Of a stretch of DNA of 20,198 nucleotides, positions 13,802 through 20,097 are shown piece after piece. Under the pieces are notes generated by a model that ran no database searches, was not told the origin of the DNA, and saw nothing but the letters and a program-made list of their open reading frames with translations. Within the stretch, counting starts at the first letter, position 1. Every line of letters begins with the position of its first letter. The position numbers and the translations under genes are program-made. Origin of the DNA: an uncultured Fretibacterium sp. (lineage in GTDB: Bacteria > Synergistota > Synergistia > Synergistales > Aminobacteriaceae); NCBI RefSeq assembly GCF_938030725.1, contig NZ_CALHIQ010000079.1:1-20198 (forward strand). The letters are read 5' to 3'.

Positions 13802-15424
13802 ATGGAAAAGGTCACAGAGGCGGCGCGCAAGCCGGTGAATCTTCCAGCCCTCATCAGCGATTACTACACCCTGGAGCCGGACCCGGAGGCCCGGTCCCAG
13901 CAGGTGGCGTTCGGCACGTCGGGCCATCGCGGCTCCTCCAGGCTTCGCAGCTTCAACGAGGCCCACATCCTGGCCATCGCTCAGGCCGTGGCGGAGCACC
14001 GCAGGGAGGCTGGCATCCAGGGGCCGCTCTACATTGGGGCGGACACCCATGCCCTGTCGGAGCCCGCGCTGCGCACCTGCGTGGAGGTCCTGGCGGCGAA
14101 CGGCGTGGACGTCGTGCTGCAGGAGGGCTTTGCCCCGACGCCGACGCCCGTCATCTCGCGCGCCATCCTGGCGCACAACCGCGAGGCCGGAGGGGCCGTG
14201 GCGGACGGCATGGTGATCACGCCGTCCCACAACCCGCCGGAGGACGGCGGCATCAAGTACGACCCGCCGAGCGGAGGCCCCGCGTCCCCGGAGATCACGT
14301 CGCGGATCCAGGGGCGCGCCAACGAGTTGATCCGCGGGGGAGTCCGCTCTATCGAGAGGGTCCCCTTCGAGCGCGCGGTGAAACTGGAGACGACGCACTT
14401 TGAGGACTACGTCATGCCCTACGTTCGGGGCCTGGCCTCCGTCCTGGACATGGAGGCCATCGCACGCTCCGGCCTGCACGTCGGCGTGGACCCCCTCGGC
14501 GGGGCGGGGATCGGGTACTGGGACCCCATCGTCGAGCTCTACGGCATCAGGAACCTGGAGGTCGTCAACCGGACGATCGACCCCACCTTCTCCTTCATGC
14601 CCCTGGACCACGACGGCAAGGTGCGCATGGACTGCTCCTCGCCCTGGGCGATGGCGAACCTGCTGAAGATGAAGGACCGATTCGACGTGGCCTTCGGCAA
14701 CGACACGGACTACGACCGCCACGGCATCGTGACGCCCGCGGGGCTGATGAACCCCAACGCCTACCTGGCCGTGGCGGTGCGACACCTGTTCGGAACGCGC
14801 AAGGGCTGGCGAGCGGACGCCGCGGTGGGCAAGACGGTGGTGTCGAGTTCCATCATCGACCGGGTGACGGAGGGGATGGGGCGCAGGCTCTGCGAGGTTC
14901 CCGTCGGGTTCAAGTGGTTCGTCGAAGGGCTCCTGGACGGCTCCATGGGGTTCGGCGGCGAGGAGAGCGCCGGGGCGTCCTTCCTCTGCCGCGACGGCTC
15001 GGTGTGGACGACGGACAAGGACGGCATCATCCTGGACCTGCTGGCCGTGGAGATCGCGGCCGTGACGGGGAAGGACCCGGCGCAGCACTACAAGGAGATC
15101 ACGGAGCGGTACGGGGAGTCCTGCTACGCCCGCATCGATGCGCCGGCCTCGCCGGAACAAAAGGCTGCCTTGGCGAAGCTCTCCCCCGATGCGGTGCGGG
15201 CCGACGCGCTGGCGGGGGACCCCATCGTGGCGCGGCTCACGAAGGCGCCGGGCAACGACGCACCCATCGGCGGGCTCAAGGTCGTCGCGGAGGGCGGCTG
15301 GTTCGCCGCGCGTCCCTCAGGGACGGAGGACCTCTGCAAGATCTACGCGGAGAGCTTTAAGGGCCCGGATCACCTGAAGCGCATCCAGCAGGAGGCTCAG
15401 GAAATCGTGGCGTCGGTCGCCTGA
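13802..15424 (+). CDS. pgm: Phosphoglucomutase (alpha-D-glucose phosphate-specific)
   Basis: The enzyme interconverts glucose-1-phosphate and glucose-6-phosphate and so links glycolysis with UDP-glucose for polysaccharide and LPS sugars. The 540-residue chain is of normal length for the bacterial Pgm group. It has FGTSGHRG (37-44), the phosphoserine loop TPSHNPPEDGG with S142, the metal loop GNDTDYDRHG with D301, D303 and D305, the sugar-binding GGEESAG (385-391), and the phosphate-binding RPSGTEDLCKIY (504-515). All catalytic elements are intact. The ATG has AGGAGGT nine bases upstream. A 94-bp gap separates it from lpxA, so it may be read through from the lpx genes or have its own promoter, but I see no convincing one. 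The S4-domain gene starts 13 bp after its stop codon. Confidence 0.96.
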   Translation: MEKVTEAARKPVNLPALISDYYTLEPDPEARSQQVAFGTSGHRGSSRLRSFNEAHILAIAQAVAEHRREAGIQGPLYIGADTHALSEPALRTCVEVLAANGVDVVLQEGFAPTPTPVISRAILAHNREAGGAVADGMVITPSHNPPEDGGIKYDPPSGGPASPEITSRIQGRANELIRGGVRSIERVPFERAVKLETTHFEDYVMPYVRGLASVLDMEAIARSGLHVGVDPLGGAGIGYWDPIVELYGIRNLEVVNRTIDPTFSFMPLDHDGKVRMDCSSPWAMANLLKMKDRFDVAFGNDTDYDRHGIVTPAGLMNPNAYLAVAVRHLFGTRKGWRADAAVGKTVVSSSIIDRVTEGMGRRLCEVPVGFKWFVEGLLDGSMGFGGEESAGASFLCRDGSVWTTDKDGIILDLLAVEIAAVTGKDPAQHYKEITERYGESCYARIDAPASPEQKAALAKLSPDAVRADALAGDPIVARLTKAPGNDAPIGGLKVVAEGGWFAARPSGTEDLCKIYAESFKGPDHLKRIQQEAQEIVASVA

Positions 15425-15437
15425 GGCGGGGTGCGCG

Positions 15438-15719
15438 ATGCGAGTTGACAAGTTCCTGAAGATGGCCCGCCTGGTCAAGCGCCGCAGCGCGGCTCAGGAG
15501 ATGGCGGAGCTGGGGGCGGTGCGCATCGACGGGCGGCCCTGCAAGCCCGCCTCCGAGGTGCGCGAGGGCAGCGTCCTGGAGGTGGCCTACATGAACCGGG
15601 TGCTGAAGGCGCGCGTGCTGTGCGCGGAGGAGGCACTCCTGAAGCGGCCCGGGACCGTGAGCTGGGAGCAGGTCGAGGAGCGTCCGGTCTCCCCGGACGA
15701 GAACCCCTGGGGGGAGTGA
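15438..15719 (+). CDS. rqcP: RqcP/YabO-like S4-domain RNA-binding protein
   Basis: The 93-residue protein is almost entirely one S4 RNA-binding domain: MRVDKFLKMARLVKRRSAAQEMAELGAV..., then GRPCKPASEVREGSVLEV. The start and the KRR segment closely match B. subtilis RqcP (formerly YabO) as I recall it. RqcP helps RqcH add C-terminal alanine tails to stalled chains on 50S subunits. The related heat-shock protein Hsp15 (HslR) is longer and has a basic tail; here the tail is acidic (PDENPWGE), so the RqcP group fits better. It begins 13 bp after pgm, with only a weak ribosome site (GGGGTG), and is probably co-transcribed with it. The family is secure; the exact orthology is likely, not proven. 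Confidence 0.85.
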   Translation: MRVDKFLKMARLVKRRSAAQEMAELGAVRIDGRPCKPASEVREGSVLEVAYMNRVLKARVLCAEEALLKRPGTVSWEQVEERPVSPDENPWGE

Positions 15720-15751
15720 GCCCGCGGGGCGCGCCTAAAGGGCCCTAAAAG

Positions 15752-15760
15752 TTGTAGAAT
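15752..15760 (+). promoter_or_regulatory. Possible -10 element (TTGTAGAAT) before ridA
   Basis: TAGAAT (15755-15760) differs from TATAAT at one base and lies in an AT-rich spot of the 121-bp gap between the S4 gene and ridA. No good -35 is seen at 16-18 bases. It is weaker than the TGTTATAAT sites elsewhere in the window. Confidence 0.35.
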
Positions 15761-15840
15761 AGGGCGGCGTTCTTGAAACGCGCGGGCTTTGGGTCCGTGC
15801 GGTCGCCTTTATCTTAAAACCATTTGGAGGTATGCGTTTC

Positions 15841-16218
15841 ATGAAGAAGATCATCAGTTGCGACAAGGCCCCTGCGGCGATCGGTCCCTACAGCCAGGCC
15901 ATCCAGGCCGGAGAGTTCCTCTACGTGTCCGGCCAGATTCCGGCCAACGCCAAAGGCGAGGTCGTTCAGGGTGGCGTCGAGGAGCAGGCGAAGCAGTCCC
16001 TGGAGAACGTCAAGGCCATCCTTGAGAGCGCCGGCTACGGCCTGAAGGACGTGGTGAAGACGACGGTCTTCGCGACGGACATGGCAAACTTTGCTGCCGT
16101 GAACGGCGTCTATGCCAAGTACTTTGACGCGGAGGCCCCGGCCCGCTCCTTCGTGGCCGTCAAGGCCCTTCCGAAGGAGGTCCTGGTGGAGATCGAGGTG
16201 GTGGCCTGGAAGAGGTAG
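15841..16218 (+). CDS. ridA: RidA family protein (2-iminobutanoate/2-iminopropanoate deaminase)
   Basis: RidA hydrolyses reactive enamine/imine intermediates released by PLP enzymes, protecting the cell from 2-aminoacrylate damage. The 125-residue protein has the family features: APAAIGPYSQA (10-20), VSGQIP (29-34), ENVKAILE (55-62) and the substrate-binding arginine R102 in APARSFVAVKALPKE with VEIEVVAW near the end. An ATG three codons earlier (15832) touches the GGAGGT site and is too close to it; the ATG at 15841 lies ten bases from it and gives the usual MKKI start. The gene stands alone between two gaps with promoter-like elements, so it is probably its own unit or the end of the pgm unit. 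Confidence 0.93.
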   Translation: MKKIISCDKAPAAIGPYSQAIQAGEFLYVSGQIPANAKGEVVQGGVEEQAKQSLENVKAILESAGYGLKDVVKTTVFATDMANFAAVNGVYAKYFDAEAPARSFVAVKALPKEVLVEIEVVAWKR

Positions 16219-16245
16219 TTCCAGGCTCTCTGCGCCCTCAAAATC

Positions 16246-16254
16246 TGTTATAAT
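16246..16254 (+). promoter_or_regulatory. Extended -10 promoter (TGTTATAAT) of the yajC-secDF unit
   Basis: TGTTATAAT is a perfect extended -10 and is identical to the site at 5325-5333. There is no good -35. It lies 27 bp after the ridA stop codon. A start near 16261 would give a leader of about 100 nt before yajC. Confidence 0.65.
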
Positions 16255-16269
16255 CAAACCTCGTTCGCG

Positions 16270-16335
16270 AGCCTCCTGAGGCTTGGGGTTCTGCCTCTCG
16301 GCGGAAGATCGTTGCCCGCCGAGAGGTGCTATTTT
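16270..16335 (+). promoter_or_regulatory. Two-hairpin leader RNA before yajC (possible attenuator)
   Basis: A small hairpin AGCCT-CCTG-AGGCT (16270-16283) is followed by a strong one. CCTCTCGGCGG (16294-16304) pairs perfectly over 11 bp with CCGCCGAGAGG (16316-16326) around an 11-base loop. TGCTATTTT follows the second stem (16327-16335), a modest T-tract, and the ribosome site comes about 20 bases later. The form fits an intrinsic terminator used as an attenuator between promoter and gene. No leader peptide with a ribosome site was found. Confidence 0.55.
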
Positions 16336-16363
16336 AGAAAAAACTTTCAGGGGAGGTATTTTC

Positions 16364-16786
16364 ATGGCAGACACAGCAGCAGCGCCGGAGGCGGCGCAGC
16401 AGACGACGGCGGTTTCGCCCTGCGGGTCGCTCTTCGGGGGCGGCGCGTCGGCACCGTCGGGAGAGGGAGGCGCCGCCCCCCAGCAGCAGGCCAGCCTGAT
16501 GGGGATGCTCTTTCCGCTGGTCATCTTCGTGGTCATTTTCTACTTCTTCATCATTCGCCCCCAGAGGAAGCGCCAGAAGGAACACGACTCCCTGATCTCC
16601 GGCATCGGGCGGGGGGATCAGATCGTCACGATCGGGGGTTTCCTGGGCACGGTGAAGGAGGTTCGGGACGACACCTTCCTCATCGAGATGGGAGAGGGCG
16701 TCCGCGTCCGCATCCTGAGGTCCGCGGTCCAGACGAAGCGCACGCCGGCCCAGGGGCAGCCCGCAGCCGAGGAGAAGAAGGACTAG
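16364..16786 (+). CDS. yajC: Preprotein translocase subunit YajC
   Basis: YajC is a small inner-membrane partner of SecD/SecF in the holotranslocon. The 140-residue protein has one transmembrane helix (about 46-64) running into IIRPQRKRQKEH, the family hallmark, then a cytoplasmic SH3-like part with GDQIVTIGGFLGTVKEV (84-100). The N-terminal part (1-45) is longer than in E. coli (110 residues in all) and is Ala/Gly/Gln-rich. I chose the ATG at 16364, with GGGGAGGT seven bases upstream; an in-frame TTG further upstream would run through the hairpin leader and has no ribosome site. It is the first gene of the yajC-secD-secF unit. The sequence family and context leave little doubt. Confidence 0.94.
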   Translation: MADTAAAPEAAQQTTAVSPCGSLFGGGASAPSGEGGAAPQQQASLMGMLFPLVIFVVIFYFFIIRPQRKRQKEHDSLISGIGRGDQIVTIGGFLGTVKEVRDDTFLIEMGEGVRVRILRSAVQTKRTPAQGQPAAEEKKD

Positions 16787-16800
16787 GAGAGCGTTGGCAT

Positions 16801-16869
16801 GGGGCGGCCTCGCGGCCGTCCCCGGAACGCCGAGCCCGCCCGCGGGGCGGCGCGGCGGCTGGCTTTTTT
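16801..16869 (+). terminator. Hairpins with T6 tract between yajC and secD (terminator or attenuator)
   Basis: Two structures fill the gap. The first, GGGGCGGCC-TCGC-GGCCGTCCC (16801-16822), is a 9-bp stem with one G-T pair. The second (16829-16863) is a very GC-rich stem of GCC/GGC blocks with small bulges and runs directly into TTTTTT (16864-16869), the form of an intrinsic terminator. The secD ribosome site begins about five bases after the T run and the ATG 17 bases after it. Confidence 0.6.
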
Positions 16870-16886
16870 GATGCAGGGGGATAAGC

Positions 16887-18290
16887 ATGAATCGTAGGGA
16901 TCGACTGCGGCTTTGGGTCGTGTTGATCGTGATCGTTGCCGCTCTGGCCTACTCGTGGCCGATAAAGGGGCGGATCAACCAGGGGCTTGACCTGAGGGGC
17001 GGGGCCCACATCGTCCTTCAGGCGAAGGACACGCCGGAGAACCCGGTGGGGCCGGATAGCATCGACCGCCTTCTGGCCGTGCTGCGGAACCGCGTGGACC
17101 AGTACGGAGTGGCGGAGCCCATCATCCAGAAGAGCGGCGAGGACAGGATCATCATCGACCTGCCGGGGATCCAGGACCCCAAGGCGGCCCTTGAGCTGAT
17201 CGGCAAGACGGCGCAGATGGACTTCCGGGAGGTGCTGGACGTCACCGCCTCGACCCTTCCCGCGCCTCAGCGGAAGAACTATGACAGCGACCTTCAGTTC
17301 AGCCAGGCCCAGGAGCGCTGGCGTGCCGCTGTGGAGGCTCAGAACAACTCCAGCGCGGACCTCGCCGCGCGGGCAAAGGACATCGAGGGCGCCATCGTGG
17401 CCCCGAGCGAGGAGGAGGAGGGGGAGGCGTCCCGCTTCTACCTGCTGGGGAAGAGCCTTCTGTCGGGGAAGGACCTGGAGACGGCCTCCATCAACCCGGA
17501 CAGGCTGGGGCGCATGGGCGTGTCGCTCTCCTTCAGTCCCGAGGGGGCGAAGCTCTTTGAGGAGGCCACGGGCCGCCTCGTGGGAAAACAGATCGCCATC
17601 GTGCTGGACGATGTCGTGATCTCGGCTCCCGTGGTCCAGGACCGCATTTCGGGCGGTGAGGCCCAGATCACGGGGCGCTTCACGGCCGACGAGGCCTCGC
17701 GGCTGGCCATCATGCTGAAGGCCGGTGCGCTGCCCGTGGCGGTGGAGATCGCGGAGAACCGCTCCGTCGGTCCCAGCCTGGGCGCGGACTCGGTGCGGCA
17801 GGGGATGCAGGCCGGCCTCTTCGGCGCGGCCATGGTGCTGGTGTTCATGCTCATCTACTACAGGTTCCAGGGGCTGGCCGCCGACGTGGCGCTGGTGGTA
17901 ACGATCCTCCTGATCTTCACCGGGCTGATCGCGTTCCACGCCACGCTGACCCTCCCCGGCATCGCGGGCATCATCCTGACGCTGGGCATGGCCGTGGACG
18001 GCAACGTCCTGATCTACGAGCGCATCCGCGAGGAGGTCCGCTCGGGAAAGACGCCCATCGCAGCCCTGGACGCCGGCTTCCGCAAGGCGCTGGTGACGAT
18101 CCTGGACTCGAACATCACGACGCTCATCGCGGCGCTGGTCCTGTTCCACTTCGGATCGGGGTCCGTCCGCGGCTTCGGCGTGACGCTCTCCATCGGCCTC
18201 GTGGCCAGCGTGTTCGCCAACGTCGTCGTGACCCGGGCCCTGCTGCAGCTCTTCGTCAGCCGCCGGCAGAACGCGCTGAAGCGCAGCTAA
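16887..18290 (+). CDS. secD: Protein translocase subunit SecD
   Basis: SecD works with SecF to drive late steps of export using the proton gradient. The 467-residue chain has TM1 (about 8-24), the start of the periplasmic part with GLDLRGG (33-39), a large periplasmic domain (to about 295), and five further transmembrane helices (about 304-324, 331-350, 355-375, 400-420, 430-450). The conserved GMAVDGNVLIYERIREE (367-383) is present, with the aspartate (D371) tied to proton movement in this family. A region at about 120-185 in the periplasmic domain is low in conservation and acidic (EEEEGE). E. coli SecD is 615 residues; this shorter form is usual outside proteobacteria. AGGGGGA lies six bases before the ATG, and secF follows after 13 bp. 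Confidence 0.97.
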   Translation: MNRRDRLRLWVVLIVIVAALAYSWPIKGRINQGLDLRGGAHIVLQAKDTPENPVGPDSIDRLLAVLRNRVDQYGVAEPIIQKSGEDRIIIDLPGIQDPKAALELIGKTAQMDFREVLDVTASTLPAPQRKNYDSDLQFSQAQERWRAAVEAQNNSSADLAARAKDIEGAIVAPSEEEEGEASRFYLLGKSLLSGKDLETASINPDRLGRMGVSLSFSPEGAKLFEEATGRLVGKQIAIVLDDVVISAPVVQDRISGGEAQITGRFTADEASRLAIMLKAGALPVAVEIAENRSVGPSLGADSVRQGMQAGLFGAAMVLVFMLIYYRFQGLAADVALVVTILLIFTGLIAFHATLTLPGIAGIILTLGMAVDGNVLIYERIREEVRSGKTPIAALDAGFRKALVTILDSNITTLIAALVLFHFGSGSVRGFGVTLSIGLVASVFANVVVTRALLQLFVSRRQNALKRS

Positions 18291-18303
18291 GGAGTGGATT
18301 GCG

Positions 18304-19170
18304 ATGAACAGAAACTATAACTTTATGGCGCTTCGCAGGCCCGCTCTGTTGCTGAGCGCCGTCCTGGTCCTGGCAAGCCTGGCCTTCCTCTTTACCAGGG
18401 GCTTGAACCTCGGCATCGACTTCACGGGGGGCAACGTGATCCAGCTGGAGTTCGACAACCTGCCTGAGGTGGCGGAGGTCCGCAAGGTCGTTTCCGGCGT
18501 CGTGGCCCAGGAGGCCATGATCCAGAAGTTCGGCGAGAAGGGCGTCATCATTCGCACGAACGAGGACACCGAGGAGAGCCGCGAGCAGGTGATCTCCGTC
18601 CTTCAGAAGGCCTTCCCCGACATGAAGGTATCGGGCTACGAGAAGGTGGGGCCCGTCGTGGGAGGCGAGCTCCGCCGTCAGGCGGTCATTGGCGTCTCCA
18701 TCGCGCTGGTTGCCATCCTGATCTACATCACGGTGCGCTTCCGCTTCCGCTTCGCGGTGGTGAGCGTGGTGCCCCTGGTGCACGACGTCCTCATCGCCCT
18801 GGGGTTCTTCAGCCTCACGCAGATGGAGGTCTCCTCCTCCTTCATCGCGGCCATCCTGACGATCGTCGGTTACTCCCTCAACAACACGATCATCATCCTG
18901 GACCGCATCCGTGAGAACTGGCGCGACCTGGGCCGCGACGGCATCGAAAAGCTGGTGAACGACTCCGTCAACCAGACCCTGGCGCGTACGATCAACACGA
19001 CGCTGACGACGCTCTTCCCGGTCATCGCCCTGTGCGTGTGGGGCGGACCCGTGCTGCAGGCCTTCAGCTACGCCATGCTCGTGGGCATCATCGCGGGCAC
19101 CTACAGCTCCATGTTCGTGGCGACGGGCGCCCTCATCGAGTGGTACAGGGCCCGTCCCGAGTCGCGGTAG
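18304..19170 (+). CDS. secF: Protein translocase subunit SecF
   Basis: SecF is the partner of SecD in the inner membrane. The 288-residue protein has TM1 (about 13-30), GIDFTGG (37-43), a short periplasmic domain (to about 125) and five further helices (about 127-145, 152-171, 177-199, 233-249, 252-275). GYSLNNTIIILDRIREN (189-205) is the SecF signature in the fourth helix and its following loop. The length is normal. It starts with ATG 13 bp after secD, with GGAG before it, so the two are translated from one message. A clear intrinsic terminator begins 21 bp after its stop codon. Confidence 0.97.
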   Translation: MNRNYNFMALRRPALLLSAVLVLASLAFLFTRGLNLGIDFTGGNVIQLEFDNLPEVAEVRKVVSGVVAQEAMIQKFGEKGVIIRTNEDTEESREQVISVLQKAFPDMKVSGYEKVGPVVGGELRRQAVIGVSIALVAILIYITVRFRFRFAVVSVVPLVHDVLIALGFFSLTQMEVSSSFIAAILTIVGYSLNNTIIILDRIRENWRDLGRDGIEKLVNDSVNQTLARTINTTLTTLFPVIALCVWGGPVLQAFSYAMLVGIIAGTYSSMFVATGALIEWYRARPESR

Positions 19171-19190
19171 GGGCGCGTTGACGAAAGACT

Positions 19191-19223
19191 TCGGGACCCG
19201 CGTCGGCGGGCCCCGATTTTTTT
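19191..19223 (+). terminator. Intrinsic terminator after secF
   Basis: TCGGG-A-CCCGC (19191-19201), loop GTCG, then GCGGG-C-CCCGA (19206-19216) form an 11-step stem with one A/C mismatch. It is followed directly by seven T (19217-19223). This is a textbook rho-independent terminator. The ribosome site and ATG of the cyclophilin gene follow within 17 bases, leaving no room for a separate promoter after it. Confidence 0.85.
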
Positions 19224-19240
19224 GAGAGGAGATATTTTAA

Positions 19241-19819
19241 ATGAAGACGATGAGAATTTTCCTTGAGCTTCTCTGCGCCGCGGCGGCGGTGTGCCTTCCG
19301 CTGCTCCTTCCCCGCGCAGCCTGCGCGGCGGAGGGGGAAACGCCCCGCCGCCCCGTGGCGGTGTTCAACACCAACATGGGGCAGTTTCAGGCGGAGCTCT
19401 ACACGGACCTGGCGCCCGTCACCGCCGGCAACTTCATCGACTTGGCCCGGCCTGGCTTCTACAACGGCGTGATCTTCCACCGCGTGATCGACCGTTTCAT
19501 GATCCAGGGCGGCGACCCCACCGGCACGGGAACGGGCGGCCCCGGGTACAAGATCAAGGACGAGTTCGGGCCGGGCCTTGCCCATGACGCCCCCGGAGTC
19601 CTCTCGATGGCCAACGCAGGCCCCAACACGGGGGGCTCGCAGTTCTTCATCACGCTGGTCCCCACTCCGTGGCTGGACGGCAAGCACGCGATCTTCGGCC
19701 GGATCGTCGAGGGGATGGACGTCGTCGAGGCCATCGGGCACGTGGAGACCGCGCAGGGAGATCGACCCGTAAAGGACGTCGTGATGCAGTCCGTCGTCGT
19801 CGAGGAACCGAAGGAGTAG
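19241..19819 (+). CDS. Exported cyclophilin-type peptidyl-prolyl cis-trans isomerase
   Basis: The enzyme speeds cis-trans change at proline bonds and, with its signal peptide, should act in the periplasm. Residues 1-30 form the signal (core about 7-24, cleavage near ACAA-EG); RAAC does not make a lipobox, so it is not predicted as a lipoprotein. The cyclophilin domain (about 38-188) has FHRVIDRFMIQGGDPTGTGTGG (79-100) with catalytic R81, GVLSMANAGPNTGGSQFFITL (119-139) and WLDGKHAIFGRI (144-155). The active-site residues R81, F86, Q89, F135, W144 and H149 are visible. AGAGGAG precedes the ATG. The secF terminator lies immediately upstream, so expression must come by read-through or from a promoter I cannot see. 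A 7-bp hairpin without T-tract (19818-19834) overlaps the stop codon. Confidence 0.92.
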   Translation: MKTMRIFLELLCAAAAVCLPLLLPRAACAAEGETPRRPVAVFNTNMGQFQAELYTDLAPVTAGNFIDLARPGFYNGVIFHRVIDRFMIQGGDPTGTGTGGPGYKIKDEFGPGLAHDAPGVLSMANAGPNTGGSQFFITLVPTPWLDGKHAIFGRIVEGMDVVEAIGHVETAQGDRPVKDVVMQSVVVEEPKE

Positions 19820-19849
19820 CGCCTGAGAGGCGCTTCAGGAAGGATTTCA

Positions 19850-20000
19850 ATGCCGAAGGGTTACGTCACGCGCATGCTGCCGCTCCATGTGTTGGTGCTG
19901 CGACGGTAGGGTCCTAGATGGAGACGGGCTTCATGGTGGTGCGTAACGTGGCCGTCGCCCTGGCCGGGCAGGAGCCGCCGAACCTGGTGAGGGCGTAAAA
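19850..20000 (+). pseudogene. Remnant of a D-2-hydroxyacid dehydrogenase C-terminus
   Basis: Only the last ~45-50 codons are left, with two lesions. From 19850 the frame reads MPKGYVT, which resembles the ...YVTPH... strand of these NAD-dependent dehydrogenases. A frame change is then needed to continue RHAHAAAP..., and a TAG at 19915-19917 interrupts that frame. It resumes as METGFMVVRNVAVALAGQEPPNLVRA and stops at 19998-20000. The RNV..LAG.EPPNLV ending is typical of the glyoxylate/hydroxypyruvate reductase and phosphoglycerate dehydrogenase group. The rest of the gene is absent, because the cyclophilin gene ends just upstream. Two small independent genes are the alternative, but neither makes a complete known protein. 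Confidence 0.5.
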
Positions 20001-20006
20001 TTGAGA

Positions 20007-20033
20007 GGGGACGGGGTAGATAACCCTGTCCCC
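20007..20033. repeat. GGGGAC...GTCCCC hairpin (REP-like element or bidirectional terminator)
   Basis: GGGGACGGGGT (20007-20017) pairs with ACCCTGTCCCC (20023-20033) over 11 bp with one G-T pair and a 5-base loop. On the plus strand only TTC follows. On the minus strand the stem is followed by TCTCAATTTT, so it could end the leftward SufB/D-type gene. The GGGGAC/GTCCCC form is also seen in REP-type interspersed palindromes. Confidence 0.5.
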
Positions 20034-20097
20034 TTCAGTATGGGCTTCGCGTCGGCGATTGCCTGCGCGGAACGACGAGGGGAGGCTTGCCGGCGCC

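Noticed and set aside
16680..18149. 489-codon minus-strand frame opposite secD
   Set aside because: Shadow of secD and yajC; no signal, no domain, no ribosome site.
19310..19333. Lipobox in the cyclophilin signal peptide (RAAC)
   Set aside because: The -3 residue is Arg, not Leu/Val/Ile; a normal signal peptidase I site after ACAA fits better.
19850..19909. 19-codon gene MPKGYVT... with AGGAAGGA upstream
   Set aside because: It is better explained as part of the broken dehydrogenase tail; no other support for a small protein.
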